Source of the DNA: JABEVB01 sp049965775
GTDB lineage: Bacteria; Planctomycetota; Phycisphaerae; WQYP01
Reading direction: 5' to 3'
DNA length: 18,376 nt
NCBI GenBank assembly: GCA_049965775.1
Contig: JBMFVX010000053.1
Span: forward strand, 1-18,376
The position numbers and the translations under genes were made by a program. The notes under the pieces were generated by a model. That model was not told the DNA's origin. It ran no database searches and was given only the letters and a program-made list of their open reading frames with translations. Shown in pieces: positions 1-7,955 of this stretch. The first letter of the stretch is position 1, and every line of letters begins with the position of its first letter.

Positions 1-1188
1 GTCGTAGCCATGAAGCATTTTGGCACTCAGCGGCACGCTCGCAAGCTTAAGCTGATGCCGGCGCATGGGATGCGTTGAGGCAATGTGCGGGTCGTTAAAA
101 TCAACATGAGCCTCAAGGGCCAGCAGTTTTTCGATGAGTTCTATGCTGGGGCTTTCGCGAATGTCGTCTATGTCGGGCTTGTAAGCCAGGCCCAGCACCA
201 GTACCCGGCTGCCCTTGATGGCTTTGCCGCTGTGGTTGAGAGCCAGCAGCACGCGGCTCACGACATAGTCGGGCATGTGATGATTGACTTCGCCGGCGAG
301 TTCAATAAACCGGGTGGGCTGTCCGACTTCCCGCGCTTTCCACGTCAGATAAAACGGGTCTATTGGAATGCAATGTCCGCCCAGGCCCGGCCCGGGATAA
401 AACGCCTGAAAGCCGAACGGCTTGGTGGCCGCCGCCTCAATGACTTCCCAGATGTCAATACCCAGCTTGTCGAGCACCACCTTCATCTCATTGACCATCG
501 CAATGTTAATGCAGCGGTAAATGTTTTCGAGCAGTTTGGCGGCCTCAGCCACCTCAGCCGAGCTTACCGGCACCACTTGTTCGATCGCAGCCTGGTACAG
601 CAGCACCGCCAATTCGCCGCTCTGGGCATCAACGCCGCCTACAAGTTTGGGTATGTTCTGGGTGTGATGCGTTTTGCGGCCCGGGTCTTCACGTTCAGGG
701 CTGAAGGCGGTAAAAAAGTCGCGTCCGCAGACAAGCCCGGTGGCCGCCAGAATGGGCAGCACCACCTCGCGCGTGGTGCCCGGGTACGTGGTAGATTCCA
801 GCACCACAAGCTGTCCTGGCCGCAAACTCCGGGCGATGGCTTGAGCCGTGCGCTCCACAAACGTGAGGTCCGGCTCCATATGGGCGCCAAGCGGTGTAGG
901 CACGCAAATAATTACAACATCTGCATCGCCCAGGCGTGCAAAATCGCTGGTGGCGTCAAACCGGCCACTGCGGTTCATATCGGCTATAAAATCTTCACCG
1001 AGATGCTTCAGGTAACATCGTCCCGTTTTAAGCTGAACGATTTTTGCCTCGTCAATGTCAAAACCGATGGTGGTAAAGCCCGCAAAATGAAAGGCCCGCA
1101 GCAGCGGCAGCCCCACATACCCCAACCCCAATATGCCGACGCGGGCGCTGCGGTCTTTAATGCGCTGTTTGAGCAATTCGTATGACAA
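1..1188 (-). CDS. Nucleotide-sugar dehydrogenase (UDP-GlcNAc 6-dehydrogenase / WbpA type), 3' end cut by the window
   Basis: This enzyme oxidises C6 of a UDP-sugar to a uronic acid with two NAD+, feeding capsule, O-antigen or exopolysaccharide synthesis in the cytoplasm. Reading the complement gives an open frame of 396 residues that runs off the left edge. The N-terminal Rossmann motif GLGYVGLP is at about residues 21-28. SPERxDPG is in the middle. The catalytic-loop motif PGPGLGGHCIPIDPFYL has its nucleophile Cys at about 273. KPDIDDIRESPS lies near the window edge. The PGPGLGGHCIP form is typical of the WbpA/TviB branch rather than plain UDP-glucose dehydrogenase. The start is uncertain. 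I chose TTG at 1188 because it follows an AGAGG sequence with 8 nt spacing and gives the usual family N-terminus. In-frame ATGs at 1320 and 1383 would add a Cys/Arg-rich stretch that does not look like protein. The exact substrate is not certain. Confidence 0.93.
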   Translation of the reverse strand, partial: MSYELLKQRIKDRSARVGILGLGYVGLPLLRAFHFAGFTTIGFDIDEAKIVQLKTGRCYLKHLGEDFIADMNRSGRFDATSDFARLGDADVVIICVPTPLGAHMEPDLTFVERTAQAIARSLRPGQLVVLESTTYPGTTREVVLPILAATGLVCGRDFFTAFSPEREDPGRKTHHTQNIPKLVGGVDAQSGELAVLLYQAAIEQVVPVSSAEVAEAAKLLENIYRCINIAMVNEMKVVLDKLGIDIWEVIEAAATKPFGFQAFYPGPGLGGHCIPIDPFYLTWKAREVGQPTRFIELAGEVNHHMPDYVVSRVLLALNHSGKAIKGSRVLVLGLAYKPDIDDIRESPSIELIEKLLALEAHVDFNDPHIASTHPMRRHQLKLASVPLSAKMLHGYD

Positions 1189-1465
1189 AATCGGGGCCTC
1201 TGTGCGGTCGTGCGGCCCGGCGCAGGCTGTCCGCGACAGGCCGAGCCGGGCTATCTGTTGGATGTTAACTTGCCAGCCGCAGCGAGGCAACGCCGTGCGG
1301 CTGAACTGTAGCGGCTCCATTAACGCCGCCCAATACATCGGTGGCCTGCGTGCAGCCCCGGCCGCACAACCGCAGCGTTGCATACGTTTAACATCTTGCT
1401 TTTTTTACCAGCATATCCCCGCATGCCGCGCCAATGCCCGCTTTCTCAAAGGCGAACCGCAACGC

Positions 1466-1494
1466 ATTATAGTTAGCTGCCTAACTACTTTAAA
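1466..1494 (-). promoter_or_regulatory. Leftward promoter with a palindromic operator in its spacer
   Basis: On the - strand a perfect TATAAT (1471-1466) lies 17 bp from TTTAAA (1494-1489, four of six matches to TTGACA). It points at the sugar dehydrogenase. The spacer contains a perfect inverted repeat, TAGTTAG-CTGC-CTAACTA, at 1470-1487. Its core TTAG-N4-CTAA has the shape of SlyA/MarR operators (SlyA consensus TTAGCAAGCTAA). A protein bound there would block RNA polymerase. The predicted transcript start near 1459 leaves about 270 nt of leader before the TTG start. Confidence 0.5.
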
Positions 1495-1591
1495 AAGGCA
1501 ATGGCTCATCCGGCGAGCCGGAAACCGCGCTCGCCGCAACCCGCTAAAACACCAATAAAATAAGGCTTTTTTGTAATTTTAATTTTTGGAA

Positions 1592-1620
1592 TTGACAGGC
1601 GGCGACGCCGGTCGTATTTT
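1592..1620 (+). promoter_or_regulatory. Near-consensus sigma-70 promoter upstream of dnaA
   Basis: TTGACA at 1592-1597 and TATTTT at 1615-1620 are separated by exactly 17 bp. They are preceded by an AT-rich tract (about 1565-1590) placed like an UP element. Transcription would start near 1627, about 375 nt before the dnaA start codon. It is the best promoter match in the left third of the window. Confidence 0.6.
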
Positions 1621-1969
1621 AGGCTTGTCGGTTGGACGTGCCGGGGAAAAAAAAGCCCTGCATGGGCCAAACTTCCGGTTTTCGCGGCGTCCTGTATAAG
1701 CAGAGCGGCCGGCGGGAGCGGCTGTAGCCGACACTGTAATTTGCCGGCAATGGACTTCCGGCAAGCGGGCTGGATTTGTGCAACGGCGTCTTTGAAATTG
1801 CGGGGACGCCAAAAGTCGCACGGCAGAATGAAAAATAAATCGGTCGGCAGGAAGCTGCACTAAGTTTTTGAAAAACACGGTTTCGGCGGCAAGCGCCCGG
1901 CGGCGGTGGGCGGCATGTGTTGTCGCGCTGTTAACGCTTGGCTGAAATCATTTTCGCGGGTATTGCGGG
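1621..1969 (+). other. Gene-free stretch with several stem-loops; long dnaA leader or small RNA
   Basis: No convincing protein gene is seen here. Just after the predicted transcript start there are nested complementary segments: GGACG/CGTCC (1634-1638 with 1688-1692), CCGG/CCGG (1641-1644 with 1675-1678) and GCCC/GGGC (1655-1658 with 1664-1667). A perfect 7-bp hairpin TTGCCGG/CCGGCAA lies at 1741-1764, a 6-bp stem GGCGTC/GACGCC at 1785-1810, and GTTTTT-G-AAAAAC at 1864-1876. No Rho-independent terminator is evident, so a structured 5' leader is as likely as a separate RNA. No known RNA family was recognised. Stems of this size also occur by chance in GC-rich DNA. Confidence 0.3.
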
Positions 1970-2002
1970 TTGGTCGTTGCTCTATTATCAAGGAAGGGCA
2001 CT

Positions 2003-3346
2003 ATGGTTCCCTTTGATTCCACGCACCACGCTCAAACGGTGTGGAACGACGTTGTTGCTTACATTAAACAGCTCCATTCGCCTCTCGTGCGGCAATGGTT
2101 TTCTGAACTTGAGCCGATGGAGCTATCCTCCGGCGTGCTTTCGGTGCGGTGCTCCACGGCGGTGCAGCAGCAGTATCTGGCCATTAAATGCCGCGACGTT
2201 TTCAACGAGGCCGCCCAGGCCGCGACCGGCAAACTCATAAGCGTCAACTTTACCTGTGGTTCGCAGGCGGCGGGGCAGTCCGCCAGCATGCTTAACATGT
2301 ACAACGATGGCGTTATATCGCCCGATTACGTCTTTGAGAACTTTGTCACCGGTCCCACCAACGATTTGGCTTACGCCAGCAGTCACGCCGTCGCAGAGCG
2401 GCCCGGCAAAGCGTACAACCCGCTTTTTATTCATGGTGCTCCCGGCTTGGGCAAAACGCACCTGCTTCAGGCAACCTGCCAGGAAATTTTTCGCCGCCAG
2501 CCCGATACCCGCATTCTGTTTCTATCGTGCGAGAGTTTTATCAATTGCTTTATGGAATCGGTGCAGGCCGGCGACATGATGCAGTTCCGCAATCGCTTTC
2601 GCAACAGCGTGGATGTACTGGTCATAGATGATATTCACTTTTTAACCCGCCGCGACCGCACCCAGGAAGAGTTTTTTCACACATTTAACGCTCTGTTTCA
2701 GCTCGGCAAGCAGATTATTCTCTCGAGCGACAGCCCGCCGCACGAAATTCCCGAACTCGAAAATCGCCTCGTCTCGCGCTTCAGCAGCGGCTTGGTCGCC
2801 CGCATTGACCGCCCCTGTTTTGAAACCCGCGTGGCCATTGTCAAAACCAAATCGCGCATTCGGGGCATTGCACTCGCCGACGATGTGGTCAATCTGATCG
2901 CCGGCCGCATAGACACCAACATTCGCGAGTTGGAAGGCGCTATCACCAAAATTCAAGGTTACGCCATGCTCAACGGCGGCAAATACGATATGGAAACCGC
3001 CATGCTCGCCCTCGGCGACACCATCACGCCTTCGCAGCGATTGGTTTCGATTCAGGCCATTATTGATCAGGTCACCCGCTTTTATAACGTGCGCCTTGCC
3101 GATTTACAGAGCAAGCGGCGGCATAAGTCCGTTACGCTACCCCGGCAGGTTTGCATGTACCTCGCCCGACAGAAAACCCGCCTGTCGTTGATGGAAATCG
3201 GCGGGTATTTCGGCGGGCGCGACCACACCACCGTCATGCACTCCATCAAAGCCATTGAAGAGCTTCGCACCACCGATGTTAAATTTGCCGATCATCTCAG
3301 CCGAATTGAAATGGCCCTGATGACCCAGGTCGCCCGTGCGGGGTAA
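2003..3346 (+). CDS. dnaA: Chromosomal replication initiator protein DnaA
   Basis: DnaA binds origin boxes, oligomerises with ATP and melts oriC. The 447-residue product has the usual order: domain I (about 1-85, LVRQWFSELEP), a short linker, the AAA+ ATPase (about 110-330) and a helix-turn-helix DNA-binding domain (about 355-447). Walker A is GAPGLGKTH at 145-153 and Walker B is VIDDIHF from about 207. The box-recognition signature GGRDHTTVMH is at 404-413. The ATG at 2003 is chosen because AAGGAAGGG sits just upstream and the protein then begins like other DnaA proteins. An in-frame TTG at 1970 would add 11 unsupported residues. No dnaN or other replication gene is adjacent, and no cluster of TTATCCACA boxes is seen upstream, so this is probably not the origin. 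The leader upstream is unusually long. Confidence 0.97.
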   Translation: MVPFDSTHHAQTVWNDVVAYIKQLHSPLVRQWFSELEPMELSSGVLSVRCSTAVQQQYLAIKCRDVFNEAAQAATGKLISVNFTCGSQAAGQSASMLNMYNDGVISPDYVFENFVTGPTNDLAYASSHAVAERPGKAYNPLFIHGAPGLGKTHLLQATCQEIFRRQPDTRILFLSCESFINCFMESVQAGDMMQFRNRFRNSVDVLVIDDIHFLTRRDRTQEEFFHTFNALFQLGKQIILSSDSPPHEIPELENRLVSRFSSGLVARIDRPCFETRVAIVKTKSRIRGIALADDVVNLIAGRIDTNIRELEGAITKIQGYAMLNGGKYDMETAMLALGDTITPSQRLVSIQAIIDQVTRFYNVRLADLQSKRRHKSVTLPRQVCMYLARQKTRLSLMEIGGYFGGRDHTTVMHSIKAIEELRTTDVKFADHLSRIEMALMTQVARAG

Positions 3347-5720
<2,374 letters not shown>

Positions 5721-5807
5721 CTTGCGCGTAACCGTTCCGCGTGTCGGCACGCTGCGTGCGTCGGATCCTTACCAACATAGCCCACCATTTGCCCCTATGC
5801 GCCGCGC

Positions 5808-5836
5808 TTGACTACATACGCCCAAGCATATATACT
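5808..5836 (+). promoter_or_regulatory. arsR promoter and operator, predicting a leaderless mRNA
   Basis: TTGACT (5808-5813) and TATACT (5831-5836) are 17 bp apart, a very good sigma-70 promoter. The start point would fall at about 5842-5844, i.e. on or next to the arsR ATG at 5844, and no Shine-Dalgarno sequence precedes that ATG. An imperfect inverted repeat, CATACGC-CCAA-GCATATA (5815-5832), overlaps the -10 box. The same element recurs before arsC, so it is the likely ArsR operator. Confidence 0.6.
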
Positions 5837-5843
5837 AATACGC

Positions 5844-6212
5844 ATGAAGACGTTGCAGCGCATCATCTCGCCAGACCAGATATTCCGGGCTTTTGCCGAC
5901 CGCACCCGCCTGCGCATCTTGCATCTGCTGCTGGAAGGCGAATTGTGTGTGTGCGACCTGGTGCGCGTGCTGCAGCTTTCGCAGCCGAAGGTTTCGCGCC
6001 ATTTGGCATACCTGCGTAAAGCCGGCCTGGTAAAAGCCCGGCGCGAAGGCCTTTGGATGCACTATCGCCTGGCGCCGGCTACCGAGCCGCTGCACCAGGG
6101 GCTGCTCAAGTGCCTCGGCCAGTGCTTTGAGTCTGTTCCGGAACTCCGCCGCGACAGCAAGGCGCTGGGGCGATGTGGTTGTGATGATGCTGGCGGTTGC
6201 CGCAGCGGGTAA
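5844..6212 (+). CDS. arsR: ArsR-family As(III)-responsive transcriptional repressor
   Basis: This is a small winged-helix repressor of 122 residues that leaves the ars promoter when it binds arsenite. The N-terminus has the family sequence IFRAFADRTRLRIL. The recognition region LSQPKVSRHLAYLRKAGLV is at about 45-63. The metal-site motif ELCVCDLV places Cys35 and Cys37 in the classic alpha-3 position. Further cysteines occur at 90, 94, 111, 113 and 119; the last three form a C-terminal cluster, longer than usual, that may add a binding site. The ATG at 5844 is preferred over an in-frame TTG at 5808, because that TTG is the -35 box of the gene's own promoter. No ribosome-binding site is visible, in keeping with leaderless translation. 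It is the first gene of the arsenic cluster and probably represses both its own promoter and the one before arsC. Confidence 0.92.
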   Translation: MKTLQRIISPDQIFRAFADRTRLRILHLLLEGELCVCDLVRVLQLSQPKVSRHLAYLRKAGLVKARREGLWMHYRLAPATEPLHQGLLKCLGQCFESVPELRRDSKALGRCGCDDAGGCRSG

Positions 6213-6229
6213 ATTTTTTTGGAACTATA

Positions 6230-6251
6230 TATCTGCCTAGGCGTATATACT
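6230..6251 (+). promoter_or_regulatory. Second ars promoter and operator, before arsC
   Basis: The inverted repeat TATCTGC-CTAG-GCGTATA (6230-6247), centred on the palindrome GCCTAGGC, overlaps the -10 box TATACT (6246-6251) by two bases. This is exactly the geometry at the arsR promoter, and TATACTAA is shared by both. No good -35 lies at 17 bp (TTGGAA at 6219-6224 is 21 bp away), so it may be a weaker or strongly controlled internal promoter. It gives a transcript with an ordinary leader and the AAGGAG site of arsC. Confidence 0.5.
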
Positions 6252-6269
6252 AACAAGGAGCTACAAGCT

Positions 6270-6731
6270 ATGACCCCCAAAAAACTCAACATCCTATTTC
6301 TCTGCACCGGCAATTCATGCCGCAGTCAAATGGCTGAAGGCTGGGCCAGAAAGCTCAAAGGCCACGCCATTGAGGCGTACTCCGCCGGTGTCGAGCCGCA
6401 CGGCATGAATGCCCGGGCCATCAAGGTCATGGCCGAGGCGGGGGTGGATATATCCGCCCATACGTCAAAACACGTTGATGCCCTGGCGCATGTGCCATTC
6501 GATTATGTTGTTACCGTCTGCGGCCACGCCCACGAAACATGCCCCATGTTTCCGGGCAAAACGCGCGTGGTGCATGTAGGGTTTGATGACCCGCCGCTGC
6601 TGGCAAAAACCGCTCAAACCGAAGAGGAGGCCCTCGCCCATTACCGCCGTGTACGCGACGAAATTAAAGCTTTTATTCAGACACTGCCCGGGGCGCTGCA
6701 GCTAAGCAATGCTGCCGCCACCACCCATTAA
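6270..6731 (+). CDS. arsC: Arsenate reductase ArsC, thioredoxin-coupled (low-MW phosphatase fold)
   Basis: ArsC reduces arsenate to arsenite in the cytoplasm so that it can be exported or methylated. The 153-residue product begins with the phosphatase-type P-loop FLCTGNSCRSQMAEG (Cys12-x5-Arg18). It carries the redox pair Cys84 and Cys91 in VCGHAHETCP, the three-cysteine relay of the Staphylococcus aureus-type, thioredoxin-linked enzymes. It is not the glutaredoxin-linked E. coli type. The DDPP segment near residue 110 matches the family's acid/base region. The ATG at 6270 follows AAGGAG with 9 nt spacing; a TTG at 6219 in the same frame lies inside the promoter and is rejected. It stands 57 bp after arsR and 21 bp before the arsD fusion, clearly in one operon. 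Confidence 0.95.
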   Translation: MTPKKLNILFLCTGNSCRSQMAEGWARKLKGHAIEAYSAGVEPHGMNARAIKVMAEAGVDISAHTSKHVDALAHVPFDYVVTVCGHAHETCPMFPGKTRVVHVGFDDPPLLAKTAQTEEEALAHYRRVRDEIKAFIQTLPGALQLSNAAATTH

Positions 6732-6752
6732 CCCTTTTTTAAGGAGAATAAA

Positions 6753-7388
6753 ATGAAAACGCTGCTCGAAGTTTTCGATCCCGCCATGTGCTGCTCCACC
6801 GGTGTTTGCGGTCCCGATGTAGATCCCAAACTCGTTCATTTTTCTGCTGATTTAGACTGGCTCAAAAGCCAGGGCGTTGAAGTGCGCCGCTATAACCTTG
6901 CGCATCAATCGGCGGAATTCGTGCGCAAGGCATCCATCAAAGAGTTGCTGGCCAAATCAGGAACCGGAGCCTTGCCCGCAATTGTGGTTGATGGGAGATT
7001 GGTCAGCCAAGCCATTTATCCCAGTCGCGCTGAATTGGCCTCTATGGCAGGAGTTGCGATGTTAGACGGCAAGTCCGCCAAGCCCGGTTTGGCAGCCTTA
7101 TCCCGGGAGTTCGTTTCGCTGGGTGCGGCCGTTGCGACAAACTGCGAGCGGTGTTTTGAATTTCACCATGCCGAGCTTGTCAAAATGGGAGTATCCGTCG
7201 AAGAAATATCCGCAGCGGTGCAAATTGCACAACAGGTAAAAATGTTCGTGGGGGACAACTTCATGCGGATGGCACATCATGTACTGGAAGAAAAGTCCTC
7301 GGCGTCGTCAGACTGTTGCGGCGTCGGAGAAAGTGTCGTTCAGGCTGGAATCAAGATAAAAAATAAGACCGCTTGTTGCGGCAGTTAA
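6753..7388 (+). CDS. arsD: ArsD metallochaperone fused to an AhpD-like (carboxymuconolactone decarboxylase fold) domain
   Basis: Residues 1 to about 105 are ArsD, the chaperone that delivers As(III) to ArsA. They start with EVFDPAMCCSTGVCGPDVD, giving the arsenite ligands Cys13, Cys14 and Cys19. Residues from about 112 to 180 are a CMD/AhpD-like domain with the redox motif C131-ER-C134 and His138, like the thiol site of AhpD. The tail carries two more vicinal cysteine pairs, Cys188-Cys189 and the near-terminal Cys208-Cys209. ArsD is normally about 100-120 residues, so this 211-residue protein is a fusion. ATG 6753 follows AAGGAG at an ideal distance. I infer that the second domain keeps the ArsD thiols reduced or takes part in arsenite hand-over; this is not proven. 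Base composition of the second half looks less GC-rich than its neighbours. Confidence 0.88.
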   Translation: MKTLLEVFDPAMCCSTGVCGPDVDPKLVHFSADLDWLKSQGVEVRRYNLAHQSAEFVRKASIKELLAKSGTGALPAIVVDGRLVSQAIYPSRAELASMAGVAMLDGKSAKPGLAALSREFVSLGAAVATNCERCFEFHHAELVKMGVSVEEISAAVQIAQQVKMFVGDNFMRMAHHVLEEKSSASSDCCGVGESVVQAGIKIKNKTACCGS

Positions 7389-7435
7389 CCTAGGTTCGAA
7401 AGATATTAAGCTCTTTTTTGAAAGGATGTGCATCT

Positions 7436-7816
7436 ATGGACACTCAAAAACAACCAACAATCGAACAGATTTTCGCCGGTATGCATAAGGCCATGGGATC
7501 CATTCCGACGGCAGTAGAAAAACTTTCTCGGGTAGATACAGAAATGCTCTACGAACATCTGCGATCTCGTGCTTATGCTATGCCGGAACAATCTCCGGCG
7601 CTCGATGATCAAACCCGCACGCTGATCTATTTGGCTGCCGCGTTGGCCGCATCCAGTTCCGCGTGCGTAAAAGCCATGGCAAATAAGGCCAAAACGCAGG
7701 GCATCGCCCGCGAAAAAGTACTCGAAACAGTGCGGATTGTGCGGTTTGCGATGGCAACCAAAATTATAGGTGATGCCGAGCCGATTTTTGATGCTTTGGA
7801 AAAGTCCGGCAAATAG
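7436..7816 (+). CDS. Carboxymuconolactone decarboxylase-fold (AhpD-like) protein with a degenerate thiol motif
   Basis: This is a 126-residue helical protein. The stretch LIYLAAALAASSSACVKAM, then the helix pair around GIAREKVLETVRIVRFA, fits the CMD/AhpD family. The usual CxxC is reduced to S74-x2-C77, and the expected following His is Met. It therefore cannot do the AhpD disulfide reaction by itself. It lies 47 bp after the arsD fusion, which has an intact CERC. The two may form a mixed CMD oligomer, since family members are typically trimers or hexamers; this is inference. The ATG at 7436 follows AAAGGA with 9 nt spacing; an in-frame TTG at 7418 is less likely. The function in arsenic resistance is unknown. 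A 139-bp gap with no recognised feature separates it from arsA. Confidence 0.8.
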   Translation: MDTQKQPTIEQIFAGMHKAMGSIPTAVEKLSRVDTEMLYEHLRSRAYAMPEQSPALDDQTRTLIYLAAALAASSSACVKAMANKAKTQGIAREKVLETVRIVRFAMATKIIGDAEPIFDALEKSGK

Positions 7817-7955
7817 CCGACTAGTGCTCTGTCCGGGTAATGCTTTTTCATTGCAAAACAGGGTGTCAAATGCAACCCGAACTCAAATAAATGCCGGTTA
7901 AGGTACCCGCTGTCTGACCGCCAGTCGCAGCTCTAGCGTGCACTAAGGAGATTTT

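Noticed and set aside
85..1185. Long + strand open frame of 366 codons
   Set aside because: It is antisense to the sugar dehydrogenase, whose - strand translation shows clear family motifs; the + product resembles nothing known.
1133..1558. + strand open frame of 141 codons
   Set aside because: It overlaps the dehydrogenase start and its promoter, and has a low-complexity Arg/Cys-rich product without a ribosome-binding site.
1579..1878. - strand open frame of 99 codons in the gene-free region
   Set aside because: It has no recognisable motif, its composition looks like random GC-rich DNA, and it is antisense to the strong promoter and hairpins.
1380..2002. Possible replication origin next to dnaA
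   Set aside because: No cluster of TTATCCACA-like boxes and no dnaN or other origin genes; AT-rich parts are better explained as promoter elements.
5747..5759. Palindrome GCACGC-T-GCGTGC after katG as a terminator
   Set aside because: The stem is short, the loop is too tight and no T-run follows.
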